Origin: Chromohalobacter nigrandesensis
Lineage (GTDB): Bacteria > Pseudomonadota > Gammaproteobacteria > Pseudomonadales > Halomonadaceae
Direction of reading: 5' to 3'
Assembly (NCBI RefSeq): GCF_023061285.1
Contig: NZ_JAKGAM010000008.1
Location: 1 to 64,000, forward strand
DNA length: 64,000 bases
The notes under the pieces were generated by a model, which searched no databases, was not told where the DNA came from, and worked only from the letters and a program-made list of their open reading frames with translations. Below, piece after piece: positions 30,728 through 40,119 of the stretch (its first letter is position 1; every line of letters begins with the position of its first letter). The position numbers were made by a program, and so were the translations under genes.

Positions 30728-32044
30728 ATGACTGACAATGCCGTGAAGGTGGCGCGTCTGAGCACCACACAAGACGATTTCGATACACGCCTGTCAGCGT
30801 TGCTGGCGTGGGAAGGCGTCTCCGACAAGCAGGTGGTCGAACGCGTCGAGGAGATCATCGATGCCGTGCGTTCGCAGGGCGACGCAGCGGTGGTCGAGTA
30901 CACCAATCGCCTGGATCGTATGCAGGCGCGTGACATGAGTGAATTGACGCTGGGCGCGGAGCGGTTGCGCGAAGCCTACGACGGCTTGCCGGAAGCGCAG
31001 CGCGAGGCATTGGCACACGCCGCCGAGCGCATTCGCCTCTATCATCAGCGTCAGAGGCCTGAGTCCTGGCAGTACACCGAGGCCGATGGCAGCGTGCTGG
31101 GGCAGAAGGTCACCCCGCTGGATCGCGCCGGTATCTATGTGCCGGGCGGCAAGGCCGCGTATCCGTCCTCGGTGTTGATGAATGCCATTCCCGCGCATGT
31201 TGCCGGTGTGCGCGAAATCGTCATGGTGGTGCCCACTCCGGACGGGGTGCTCAATGAGCTCGTGCTGGCGGCTGCGCATCTCGCGGGTGTCGATTACGTC
31301 TTTACCGTGGGAGGCGCCCAGGCCGTGGCGGCGCTGGCGTATGGTACTCAGAGTATTCCTCGTGTGGACAAGGTCGTCGGGCCGGGCAATATCTATGTGG
31401 CCACGGCCAAGCGTGCGGTGTTCGGTCAGGTGGGGATCGACATGATTGCCGGGCCTTCCGAAATTCTGGTCGTGACCGATGGCGAGACGGATCCTGAATG
31501 GTTGGCCATGGATCTGTTCTCGCAGGCCGAGCACGACGAGGATGCTCAGGCGATTCTCGTAGGCTGGGATCCAGCTCACCTCGATGCGGTCCAGGCTGCT
31601 ATCGAACGTTTGCTGCCTACCATGGAACGTGAGGCGATCATCCGCGAGTCGCTGGCGTCACGCGGGGCCTTGATCGAGTGCCGCGATCGCGACGAAGCCT
31701 TGACGATCATCAATCGCATTGCGCCCGAGCACCTGGAGCTGTCGGTCGCTGACCCTGAGGGGATGGCAGAAGGCGTGCGTCACGCGGGGGCTATCTTCAT
31801 GGGGCGCTATACGGCGGAAGCGCTGGGCGATTACTGTGCCGGGCCCAATCACGTGTTGCCGACTTCGGGTACCGCGCGTTTCTCCTCGCCCCTGGGCGTT
31901 TACGATTTCCAGAAACGCTCGTCGCTGATCCATTGCTCGCCGGAGGGCGCGGCCACCCTCGGACGTACCGCCTCGGTACTGGCGCGCGGTGAGTCGCTGA
32001 CGGCGCATGCACGTTCGGCGGAGAACCGTCTAGGCGATAGCTGA
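30728..32044 (+). CDS. hisD: Histidinol dehydrogenase
   Basis: HisD performs the two-step oxidation of L-histidinol to histidine with NAD+. The 438-residue product has the conserved [20 protein letters not shown] segment (about 216-235), [12 protein letters not shown], zinc-ligand regions [13 protein letters not shown] and [10 protein letters not shown], and [20 protein letters not shown]. It lies 17 nt downstream of hisG. hisC, which often follows in relatives, is absent here. Confidence 0.97.
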   Translation: MTDNAVKVARLSTTQDDFDTRLSALLAWEGVSDKQVVERVEEIIDAVRSQGDAAVVEYTNRLDRMQARDMSELTLGAERLREAYDGLPEAQREALAHAAERIRLYHQRQRPESWQYTEADGSVLGQKVTPLDRAGIYVPGGKAAYPSSVLMNAIPAHVAGVREIVMVVPTPDGVLNELVLAAAHLAGVDYVFTVGGAQAVAALAYGTQSIPRVDKVVGPGNIYVATAKRAVFGQVGIDMIAGPSEILVVTDGETDPEWLAMDLFSQAEHDEDAQAILVGWDPAHLDAVQAAIERLLPTMEREAIIRESLASRGALIECRDRDEALTIINRIAPEHLELSVADPEGMAEGVRHAGAIFMGRYTAEALGDYCAGPNHVLPTSGTARFSSPLGVYDFQKRSSLIHCSPEGAATLGRTASVLARGESLTAHARSAENRLGDS

Positions 32045-32075
32045 CGACGATTGACGCTCTCTGGCCAGCTTTATC

Positions 32076-32105
32076 ATGCCCTCATCGGTGCGCCGGTGGG
32101 GGCAT
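32076..32105. terminator. Strong hairpin between convergent hisD and degS-like gene
   Basis: A 13-bp stem with two or three G-U pairs (32076-32088 with 32093-32105) and a TGCG tetraloop sits between the two convergent stops. No clear T-run follows on either strand, so it may act as a transcript-end stabiliser or a weak terminator. Confidence 0.5.
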
Positions 32106-32116
32106 GCTGCTTTGGG

Positions 32117-33334
32117 TTACTGCGCTTCCGAGGCTTCGGGGCGTTCGCCGGCCGTCAGGGTGATTTCGCGTTTCTCACTATCACGCACGATGGTGAGGGG
32201 AAGTTGTGTGCCGGGAGATATCTCAGCGATATCGGCCATGGCTTCGCGGGCATCGATGATCGGCTCGTCATCGATGGACATGAGTACGTCACCCGGTTGC
32301 AGGTCAGCCTTGTCGCCTGGGCCGTCCGGCACGACGCTGGCGATGACTACACCCGTCAGGGTCTTGAGGCCGAATGACGACGCCAGATCGGGCGTCATCG
32401 CCTGCACATCGATGCCCAGCCAGCCACGGATGACGCGGCCATGGGCGACGATTTGATCGAGCACCTGGTGCGCCAGGTTGGCGGGGATGGCGAAGCCGAT
32501 GCCTTGTGAGCCTCCCGAGCGCGAAAAGATCGCGGTATTGATCCCCACCAGTGCGCCCTCGGCATTGACCAGTGCCCCGCCAGAGTTGCCGGGGTTGATG
32601 GCGGCATCGGTCTGGATGAAGTCTTCGTAAGCGTTCAAGCCGAGATGGTTGCGCCCCGTGGCACTGATGATGCCCATGGTAACGGTTTGTCCGACCCCAA
32701 AGGGATTGCCGATGGCAAGGCTGACATCGCCGATGGCGACTTGTTCGGAGTCACTGAGCTGGATGACGGGAAGGTCATCACTGGGAATCTTGAGCACCGC
32801 CAGGTCGCTCTCGGGATCGGTGCCTACGACCTTGGCAAGTGTCTCGCGGCCGTCGCGCAGGGCGACCTGGATCTCATCGGCATCGTTTATGACATGATTG
32901 TTGGTGAGCACGTACCCTTCGGTGCTGACGATGACGCCCGAGCCCAGGCTAGAGAGCATGCGCTGACGTTGCGGCATGTCCTTGCCGAAAAATTGTTGGA
33001 AAAACGGGTCGGACATCAGTGGGTGTTCGCTGCGCTCGACCATGCGTGATGAGTAGATGTTGACGACGGCGGGAGCCGCCTTGTTCACGGCACTGGCATA
33101 GCTCGCGGGACCTTGGGATCTGTCTAGGGGCGCGGCCTCGATGACTTCCGGCGCGCGTTCGGCGGTATCGGTGCGTTCGGCGATGGCGCGCACGGCGCTG
33201 GTATCGGGCACGGGCGTGGCGGCATCGTCGGTGGTGCGCTGGCCCAGCAGCTGGGGGAAAGCATTGAGCAGCACGATAGCGAGCAGAATGCCACTGATGA
33301 TGGGCCAGACGAGCGACATCAGTGAGCGACGCAT
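32117..33334 (-). CDS. DegS/AlgW-type periplasmic serine protease
   Basis: An inner-membrane-anchored HtrA protease of the DegS/AlgW type, which in relatives cleaves the anti-sigma factor RseA/MucA when misfolded outer-membrane proteins bind its PDZ domain. The 405-residue product has an N-terminal transmembrane anchor (VWPIISGILLAIVLLNAF), a trypsin-like domain with triad His147 (TNNHV), Asp177 (ESDLAV) and Ser251 (GNSGGAL), and one C-terminal PDZ domain (GPGDKADLQPGDVLMSIDD). A single PDZ plus anchor separates it from DegP/DegQ. Convergent with hisD. Confidence 0.92.
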   Translation of the reverse strand: MRRSLMSLVWPIISGILLAIVLLNAFPQLLGQRTTDDAATPVPDTSAVRAIAERTDTAERAPEVIEAAPLDRSQGPASYASAVNKAAPAVVNIYSSRMVERSEHPLMSDPFFQQFFGKDMPQRQRMLSSLGSGVIVSTEGYVLTNNHVINDADEIQVALRDGRETLAKVVGTDPESDLAVLKIPSDDLPVIQLSDSEQVAIGDVSLAIGNPFGVGQTVTMGIISATGRNHLGLNAYEDFIQTDAAINPGNSGGALVNAEGALVGINTAIFSRSGGSQGIGFAIPANLAHQVLDQIVAHGRVIRGWLGIDVQAMTPDLASSFGLKTLTGVVIASVVPDGPGDKADLQPGDVLMSIDDEPIIDAREAMADIAEISPGTQLPLTIVRDSEKREITLTAGERPEASEAQ

Positions 33335-33436
33335 GTACGGTTCCTTGTCGGCGAGCGGGCAGTCGCTGCCCTGTGGGGCAGCCGTTACAATGGTGCCGAG
33401 TGTAACATTGCATCCCTAAGCTGTCTGGAGTCGCCC

Positions 33437-34195
33437 ATGAGTGCTCGACAAGAATTGATCGCCGCGATTGAGTCCGAATTGCAATCCGGCGACTTCAAGG
33501 ACTACACCCTCAATGGCCTGCAAGTGGAAGGGCGAGAGGCGGTGACGCGCGTTATGAGCGGCGTCACCGCCAATCAGGCGTTGCTAGACGAAGCCGTGGC
33601 CTGGAAGGCGGATCTGGTGCTCGTCCATCACGGTTATTTCTGGAAGAACGAACCGGTAGCGGTCACGGGGATGAAGCGCCGCCGCCTGGCGACGTTGATG
33701 ACGCATGATATCAATTTGTTGGCGTATCACCTGCCACTGGATGCGCATGCGACGCTGGGCAATAACGTGCAACTCGCCAAGCGGCTCGATCTCACGCCGT
33801 CAGGTTGCCTCGATGGCGAACTCGGGCGGGGGCTCTTGTGGTATGGGGAGATGTCATCGCCGATGGATCACGCCGTATTCGCGGCGCATATCGAGCAACG
33901 ATTGGAGCGTCAGCCCTTGGTCGTTGCGGGCCATGCTCGGCCGATAGAGCGTGTCGCGTGGTGCACGGGTGGCGCTCAGGATATGCTGCCGCTGGCGGCC
34001 GAAGCGGGTGTCGATGCATTCATCTCGGGAGAAATTTCCGAGCGCACCACGCATATGGCGCGTGAGATGGGCGTGACCTATGTGGCGGCCGGTCATCACG
34101 CCACCGAGCGTGATGGCGTCAGAGCATTGGGGGATTGGCTGGCATCACGTTTCGATATCACGCATCGTTTCGTGGATATCGACAATCCCGCTTGA
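33437..34195 (+). CDS. NIF3/YbgI-family dinuclear metal-centre protein
   Basis: A 252-residue member of the YbgI/NIF3 (DUF34) family of hexameric proteins with a dinuclear metal site; in E. coli YbgI has been linked to GTP cyclohydrolase-like or DNA-damage roles, but function is not settled. Metal-ligand motifs are present: LVLVHHGYFW, the YHLPLDAH segment, and C-terminal AAGHHATERDGVRALGDWL. It is divergent from the degS-like gene. Confidence 0.9.
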   Translation: MSARQELIAAIESELQSGDFKDYTLNGLQVEGREAVTRVMSGVTANQALLDEAVAWKADLVLVHHGYFWKNEPVAVTGMKRRRLATLMTHDINLLAYHLPLDAHATLGNNVQLAKRLDLTPSGCLDGELGRGLLWYGEMSSPMDHAVFAAHIEQRLERQPLVVAGHARPIERVAWCTGGAQDMLPLAAEAGVDAFISGEISERTTHMAREMGVTYVAAGHHATERDGVRALGDWLASRFDITHRFVDIDNPA

Positions 34196-34317
34196 GCGCG
34201 TCCTGAACAAGAAAACGCCGAGTAGAAAGCGCCGGGCGTGGAAACGCGGCCGGCGCACTGCATTGTGTCGATCATGAGAGGTATCCGGCATGCATGGATG
34301 CCCGGCAGCGTCTGATA

Positions 34318-34773
34318 TTAGTAGCGTGGCGGCGTCTCTGTCTCGGTGGCGCGCTGTTTACTTGGCTCGAGGCCATAGTTTTCCGAGAGTGTACCCTTGG
34401 TACCTTCAGCATAATCGCGTGGCATCTGGGGTGGGTCGGTGTCTTCTTCTTGCGCCTCCCCCTCCTGGCGCGGATGCAAGCGACGCTTGAGCTGCAGGTC
34501 GTCGACGAGGCGATCTGCACCTTGAGATAGCTGCTGCTCAAGCTCATGGCTCTGACGCTGAATGCCGGTGACCAGCTCGGAAGCCTTGGCGAAATGGTCG
34601 TTCAGTGCATCCTTGACTTGACTGAGTTCCAATTCCGCCTCGGCGAGCCGTTGGCGAACCTTCTGATTGCGGGCCACGTTGGCGTTCAGCAGATGGTAGC
34701 CGAGGGCACCGATGCCGATGCCTGCCAGAAAGCACGCGATGGCCAGGATCCAGTCGATGTTGCTCTCGTTCAC
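34318..34773 (-). CDS. zapG: Z-ring associated protein ZapG (YhcB, DUF1043)
   Basis: YhcB/ZapG is an inner-membrane coiled-coil protein linking division and elongation machinery. The product has an N-terminal transmembrane helix (WILAIACFLAGIGIGALGYHLL) followed by the coiled coil NQKVRQRLAEAELELSQVKDAL and a variable tail. I choose GTG 34773, giving 151 residues, because AAGGAG lies 7 nt upstream; the open frame to 34932 would extend into the promoter region. It is divergent from zapE, which is a conserved arrangement. Confidence 0.9.
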   Translation of the reverse strand: MNESNIDWILAIACFLAGIGIGALGYHLLNANVARNQKVRQRLAEAELELSQVKDALNDHFAKASELVTGIQRQSHELEQQLSQGADRLVDDLQLKRRLHPRQEGEAQEEDTDPPQMPRDYAEGTKGTLSENYGLEPSKQRATETETPPRY

Positions 34774-34831
34774 AATGCTCTCCTTGATCATCACGGGGCG
34801 CGCAGTGTGCGATGGCACACCAAGCCAAGTC

Positions 34832-34862
34832 ATTATATCGGTGTTCTGGCGCAGCGGGTCAA
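34832..34862 (-). promoter_or_regulatory. Probable zapG promoter
   Basis: On the minus strand, TTGACC (34862-34857) is followed after 19 nt by a perfect TATAAT (34837-34832). The spacer is longer than the ideal 17 nt. It lies about 60 nt upstream of the chosen zapG GTG and back-to-back with the zapE -10. Confidence 0.45.
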
Positions 34863-34914
34863 ACCCAAAAGTGCGGCATGCCGTGCATGTCGATGCAAGT
34901 GTCGTGATGACGCG

Positions 34915-34920
34915 TATAAT
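34915..34920 (+). promoter_or_regulatory. Probable -10 element of the zapE promoter
   Basis: A perfect TATAAT at 34915-34920, 40 nt upstream of the zapE ATG. No good -35 is visible 16-18 nt upstream (GATGCA), so the promoter assignment rests mainly on the -10 box. Confidence 0.4.
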
Positions 34921-34959
34921 GATAGCTTTCATTATTCAGCCGAGGTGTGTTTCGCTCCC

Positions 34960-36135
34960 ATGAGTGTCCCCATGTCACCGTCCGTGGACGCACGTACGCC
35001 CCTGGAAAAGTACCGCCAGGACTTGCAGCGCGACGACTTTCAGTACGATCCCGATCAGGAAGAGGCCGTCAAGCATTTACAGCGGCTTTATGACGAGTTG
35101 GTCAATGCGCCGCGCCAAGCGTCGAGCGCACCATCGGCAAGTGACGATGGCCTCAAGTCCAAGGTCGCCAAACTCTTCGGCAAAAAGTCCGAGCCTTCTC
35201 CCTTCGAGGCGCCGCCGGCGGTTCTGGGGCTATATTTCTGGGGAGGCGTAGGGCGTGGCAAGACGTACTTGGTGGACACGTTCTATGAGACCTTGCCGTT
35301 CGCCGACAAGATGCGCACGCATTTCCACCGCTTCATGCAGCGTGTGCACAATGAGCTGACGCATTACAAGGGAGAGAAAAATCCGCTGACGCTGATTGCG
35401 GCCAAGTTTGCCGCCGAAGCCAGGGTGATCTGCCTCGATGAGTTCTTCGTCAAGGACATCACCGACGCGATGATTCTTGCCAATCTGCTCGAGGCATTGT
35501 TTGCCCAAGGGGTGGTATTGGTCACGACCTCCAATATCGTGCCCGACGACCTCTACAAGGACGGCTTGCAACGTGCGCGTTTCATTCCGGCTATCGACTT
35601 GCTCAAGCGTCACTGTGAAGTGGTCAATGTCGATTCGGGGATCGATTACCGTTTGCGGGCGCTGGAGCAGGTTAATATCTTCTATCATCCTTGGGGCGAA
35701 GCCGCCGACGGTGCGTTGGAAAAGAGTTTTAGCGCGATTGCGGGTGCCGACGGCGAGAAAGATGCCGAGATCGATGTCAATCACCGTATTCTGCAGCCTC
35801 GGCGGCTGTATGAAGATGTCGTATGGTTCGAGTTCAAGACGCTGTGCGATGGCCCGCGGAGCCAGAACGACTACATCGAGTTGTCCCGCGAGTTTCATAC
35901 CGTCCTTGTCTCCAACGTGCCCCAGATGAGCGGGGCGACGGAAGACCTGGCGCGGCGATTCATCAATCTAGTCGATGAGTTCTACGATCGCGGCGTCAAG
36001 CTGCTGCTTTCCGCCGAGGTTGCCATTGAGTCGCTTTACACTCATGGCCAGTTGGAATTCGAATTCGAACGGACGCTGTCGCGCTTGCAGGAAATGCAGT
36101 CCAAGGAATATCTGGCACTGCCACACAAGCCGTGA
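34960..36135 (+). CDS. zapE: Cell division ATPase ZapE (AFG1-like)
   Basis: ZapE is an AFG1-family AAA-like ATPase recruited late to the Z-ring. The 391-residue product from ATG 34960 (MSVPMSPSVDARTPLEKYRQDL) has Walker A GGVGRGKT (about 95-102), Walker B VICLDEFFVKDITDAMI, and sensor region VLVTTSNIVPDDLYKDGLQRARFIPAI. The open frame extends upstream to 34546, but that part is antisense to zapG and spurious. Confidence 0.94.
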   Translation: MSVPMSPSVDARTPLEKYRQDLQRDDFQYDPDQEEAVKHLQRLYDELVNAPRQASSAPSASDDGLKSKVAKLFGKKSEPSPFEAPPAVLGLYFWGGVGRGKTYLVDTFYETLPFADKMRTHFHRFMQRVHNELTHYKGEKNPLTLIAAKFAAEARVICLDEFFVKDITDAMILANLLEALFAQGVVLVTTSNIVPDDLYKDGLQRARFIPAIDLLKRHCEVVNVDSGIDYRLRALEQVNIFYHPWGEAADGALEKSFSAIAGADGEKDAEIDVNHRILQPRRLYEDVVWFEFKTLCDGPRSQNDYIELSREFHTVLVSNVPQMSGATEDLARRFINLVDEFYDRGVKLLLSAEVAIESLYTHGQLEFEFERTLSRLQEMQSKEYLALPHKP

Positions 36136-36306
36136 TGACTGCCGTGAAGCGCGAAATTGCACTTTATGGCCGGGGGGACGTGGTGTACAATGCGCGCTCG
36201 CTCTAACGTTGTCCGCCTTGCGAGACGTGGCAACCAAGAAAAATAGGGATTGGCTGATCACGCCCTTATACGCGTGACGTCCACACAAGCAATTGGTGAT
36301 TCACCC

Positions 36307-36735
36307 ATGAAGACGTTCAGTGCTAAGCCACAGTCCGTCACACGCGACTGGTATGTCGTCGATGCGACTGACAAGACGCTCGGCCGCCTGGCCACCGAAA
36401 TCGCTCGCCGCTTGCGCGGCAAGCACAAGCCGGAATATACCCCGCACGTCGATACCGGCGATTACATCGTCGTCGTCAACGCCGAAAAAGTGCGTGTGAC
36501 CGGCAACAAGGCGCAAGACAAGAACTATTACCGTCATACCGGTTATCCGGGCGGTCTACGTTCTATGTCCTTCGAGAAATTGATCGATCACGCGCCCGAG
36601 CGCGTCATCGAAACCGCGGTCAAGGGCATGCTGCCGAAGGGGCCATTGGGCCGCGCCATGTACTCCAAGCTCAAGGTGTATGCCGGTGCCGAGCACCCGC
36701 ATGCCGCGCAGCAGCCGCTTGAACTGAACCTCTAA
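36307..36735 (+). CDS. rplM: 50S ribosomal protein L13
   Basis: L13 is an early-assembly 50S protein. The 142-residue product starts at ATG 36307 ([20 protein letters not shown]) and contains the family motif [24 protein letters not shown] split at [16 protein letters not shown], and the end [19 protein letters not shown] longer frame to 36250 is not supported. Upstream 36136-36306 should carry the promoter: a TACAAT at 36186-36191 is the best -10 candidate. Co-transcribed with rpsI. Confidence 0.97.
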   Translation: MKTFSAKPQSVTRDWYVVDATDKTLGRLATEIARRLRGKHKPEYTPHVDTGDYIVVVNAEKVRVTGNKAQDKNYYRHTGYPGGLRSMSFEKLIDHAPERVIETAVKGMLPKGPLGRAMYSKLKVYAGAEHPHAAQQPLELNL

Positions 36736-36748
36736 GGGATTCTTCGCC

Positions 36749-37138
36749 ATGACACAGCAGTATTACGGTACCGGGCGCCGCAAGACTTCAACGGCTCGGG
36801 TGTTTTTGAAGCCGGGCACCGGCAAGATCGCCGTCAACAACCGTGAGTTGCACGACTATTTCGGTCGTGTCACCGGCGAGATGGTGGTTCGTCAGCCGTT
36901 CGAGTTGACTGAAACCACTGGTCAGTTCGATGTCTATGTCACCGTGAGCGGTGGCGGTGGCTCTGCGCAGGCGGGTGCGATTCGTCACGGCATTACACGT
37001 GCCTTGCTCGCCTACAACGAAGACTTTCGTCGTCCGCTGCGTGATGCGGGCTACGTGACGCGTGATGCCCGTCAGGTCGAGCGTAAGAAGATCGGTCTGC
37101 GCAAGGCGCGTCGGCGTCCGCAGTTCTCCAAGCGTTAA
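36749..37138 (+). CDS. rpsI: 30S ribosomal protein S9
   Basis: S9 is a 30S protein whose C-terminal tail contacts the P-site tRNA. The 129-residue product has [38 protein letters not shown], and the basic terminus [18 protein letters not shown]. It follows rplM by 13 nt and is closed by the terminator at 37175. Confidence 0.98.
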   Translation: MTQQYYGTGRRKTSTARVFLKPGTGKIAVNNRELHDYFGRVTGEMVVRQPFELTETTGQFDVYVTVSGGGGSAQAGAIRHGITRALLAYNEDFRRPLRDAGYVTRDARQVERKKIGLRKARRRPQFSKR

Positions 37139-37174
37139 GACGCGGCGCTTCGCACCCATCGGTGCGCGCTACGC

Positions 37175-37205
37175 AAAGGCCCGGACCTGTCGTCCGGGCC
37201 TTTTT
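37175..37205 (+). terminator. Intrinsic terminator after rpsI
   Basis: A 12-bp perfect stem (37175-37186 with 37192-37203), a 5-nt loop, and a T-run through 37205. It ends the rplM-rpsI transcript and makes sspA-sspB a separate unit. Confidence 0.92.
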
Positions 37206-37348
37206 GCGTGACGCGCTCGATAGGGCGCTTGTATAGGGGCAGGACCTTATCTACCCTCCCGGCACGCTCAATGAGTGGCGGTGGGTGGCATTCGTGCTCC
37301 CTATTAACGTGTTATCATCTGGGTTCGAACTGAAGCGAGGAATGTTTC

Positions 37349-37975
37349 ATGGGTGTAGTGGCCAAGCGGTCGTCGATGACCTTTTATTCTGGCAGCGATG
37401 ATCATTATAGCCATCGCGTGCGTATCGTGTTGGCGGAAAAGGGAGTGGCCGTCGATGTCATCGAGGTCAATGATGACAATCGCCCTGAAGAGCTTGCCGA
37501 TCTCAACCCGTACAACAGCGTGCCGACCTTGTTGGATCGTGATCTGGTGCTCTACGAGTCCAAGGTCATGATGGAGTACCTGGACGAACGTTTTCCGCAT
37601 CCGCCGCTACTGCCGGTCTATCCTGTGGCGCGTGCGCAGAGCCGTTTGTGGATGCATCGCATCGAACGCGAGTGGTGCCCGTTGGTCGAAACGATTCAGC
37701 ACGGCAGTAAGAAAGAAGCCGAAAAGGCGCGCAAGGAATTGCGTGAAAGCATCACGGGTATTTCGCCGATCTTTGAGGACATGCCGTTTTTCATGACCGA
37801 TGAGTTTTCGCTGGTGGATTGCTGCATTGCACCGATTCTCTGGCGGCTGCCGTCACTGGGTGTCGAGCTTCCGGAAAAGCAGGTCAAGCCGCTGATGAGC
37901 TACATGGAGCGCCTCTTCAGTCGTGATGCCTTCAAGGCTTCCCTGCTGGAGACAGAGAAGGAAATGCGCACTTAG
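37349..37975 (+). CDS. sspA: Stringent starvation protein A
   Basis: SspA is a glutathione S-transferase-fold protein that binds RNA polymerase and reprograms transcription in stationary phase and acid stress. The 208-residue product has the thioredoxin-like N-domain ([60 protein letters not shown] split by [13 protein letters not shown]) and the helical C-domain. The start ATG 37349 has GAGGAA upstream. It is followed by sspB, as usual. Confidence 0.95.
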   Translation: MGVVAKRSSMTFYSGSDDHYSHRVRIVLAEKGVAVDVIEVNDDNRPEELADLNPYNSVPTLLDRDLVLYESKVMMEYLDERFPHPPLLPVYPVARAQSRLWMHRIEREWCPLVETIQHGSKKEAEKARKELRESITGISPIFEDMPFFMTDEFSLVDCCIAPILWRLPSLGVELPEKQVKPLMSYMERLFSRDAFKASLLETEKEMRT

Positions 37976-38040
37976 CGTTGCCATGCATGCGCGTGTAGCG
38001 CTGAGGAACCGTCGCCGCGAACCGAAAGAGGAAGTCATCT

Positions 38041-38526
38041 ATGCTTTCCAGTCGCCCTTACTTGGCCCGTGCACTCTATGAGTGGTTGCTGGACAACGAA
38101 CATACGCCGTATATCGTTGTCGATGCCGAACGTGAAGGTGTGAACGTACCCCGGCAGTATGTGCAAAACGGACAAATCGTCCTCAATATTGCGCCTTCCG
38201 CCGTGCGTGATTTGTATATCGAGAATGCCGCCGTGACCTTCGGGGCGCGTTTTTCCGGCCAGCCGATGCAGGTCATCGTGCCCATGGACGCATTGATCGC
38301 GCTTTATGCGCGTGAGAATGGGGTCGGTATGGTCTTTGGTCATGAGCCGGTCATGCCGGAAGCCGAGGCGAGCGAAAGTGATGACGCCCAGGCGCAGGAC
38401 GATATCGAGCGTCCCTCGCTGGAAAGTGTCGAGGCGCATGACGATGAAGAAGCTGGTGAAGCCGAGGACAAGAATGAGGACGCCCCGCGTACCAAAGGGC
38501 GTCCATCACTGCGTGTCGTGAAGTGA
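38041..38526 (+). CDS. sspB: ClpXP protease specificity-enhancing factor SspB
   Basis: SspB tethers ssrA-tagged peptides to ClpXP. The 161-residue product has the substrate-binding domain (SRPYLARALYEWLLDNEHTPYI; NGQIVLNIAPSAVRDL), a long acidic linker rich in Glu/Asp (about 100-145), and the C-terminal ClpX-docking motif KGRPSLRVVK. The acidic linker is stronger than in E. coli and fits a halophile. Confidence 0.95.
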   Translation: MLSSRPYLARALYEWLLDNEHTPYIVVDAEREGVNVPRQYVQNGQIVLNIAPSAVRDLYIENAAVTFGARFSGQPMQVIVPMDALIALYARENGVGMVFGHEPVMPEAEASESDDAQAQDDIERPSLESVEAHDDEEAGEAEDKNEDAPRTKGRPSLRVVK

Positions 38527-38530
38527 AGAA

Positions 38531-38549
38531 GCAGGGTCTTCGACCCTGC
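38531..38549. terminator. Hairpin between convergent sspB and dolP
   Basis: An 8-bp perfect stem GCAGGGTC/GACCCTGC with a TTC loop. On the minus strand it is followed by TTCTTCAC, a weak U-tract, so it may end the dolP transcript; the plus side lacks a T-run. Confidence 0.6.
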
Positions 38550-38556
38550 CAGGCGC

Positions 38557-39123
38557 TCAATCGAGATATTCGAAGACTTTGACGATCCGTTGAATGCCAC
38601 CCACCTGTGAAGCGATATTGGTCACGACGTCCGCTTCCTGGCGGGTCACCATGCCCATCAGATAAACCGTGCTGTTTTCGGTGATTACCCGAATGCGGCT
38701 GCCATCGATACGCTCGTCGGTCGCGAGGCTCGCCTTGATCCGTCCGGTGATCCAGGTGTCCGTCATGCGCTGGCCGATGGGGGAGTTGGCGGCGACTTCC
38801 AGCTCGTTGTGAACGCGACGCACCTGTCGAGCCTGCTCGGCCACGTTGCCGGCTTTTTTCTTGAGCTCGTCGCTCGCTACCTGACCGCTCAGCAGCACCA
38901 TGCCGTTGTAACTGTCGATGTTGATATGCGCGTCGCGAAAGCGTGCGTCGGTGCTGGCAAGATTGTCGGAAATCTTGTCCTGGATGCTGTCGTCTTCCAC
39001 CTTCATGCCGGGGGTGCGCTTGCCGTAGTTTTCACCGCCCTGGTTATCATTGGAAGGGGAGGCGCAGCCTGCTAGTGCTAGCGCGATGCCAAGAAGGAGC
39101 GGGAGGATAGCCTGTCGTGTCAT
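38557..39123 (-). CDS. dolP: BON-domain outer-membrane lipoprotein DolP (YraP)
   Basis: DolP is a dual-BON lipoprotein that sits at the division site and supports outer-membrane integrity. The precursor (188 residues) starts at ATG 39123 with a lipobox LALAGC (LLLGIALALAGCASPSND). Two BON domains follow: one around DKISDNLASTDARFRDAHINIDSY split at DARFRDAHINID, the other around WITGRIKASLATDERIDGSRI. The open frame to 39285 overlaps diaA and is not used. Part of the rsmI/lpoA-yraN-diaA-dolP neighbourhood known from E. coli. Confidence 0.93.
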   Translation of the reverse strand: MTRQAILPLLLGIALALAGCASPSNDNQGGENYGKRTPGMKVEDDSIQDKISDNLASTDARFRDAHINIDSYNGMVLLSGQVASDELKKKAGNVAEQARQVRRVHNELEVAANSPIGQRMTDTWITGRIKASLATDERIDGSRIRVITENSTVYLMGMVTRQEADVVTNIASQVGGIQRIVKVFEYLD

Positions 39124-39133
39124 GATGAATTCC

Positions 39134-40099
<966 letters not shown>

Positions 40100-40119
<20 letters not shown>

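Noticed and set aside
36157-36191. Consensus sigma-70 promoter for rplM (TTGCAC with TACAAT)
   Set aside because: Spacer is 23 nt, too long for a normal promoter; only the TACAAT is mentioned as a weak candidate.
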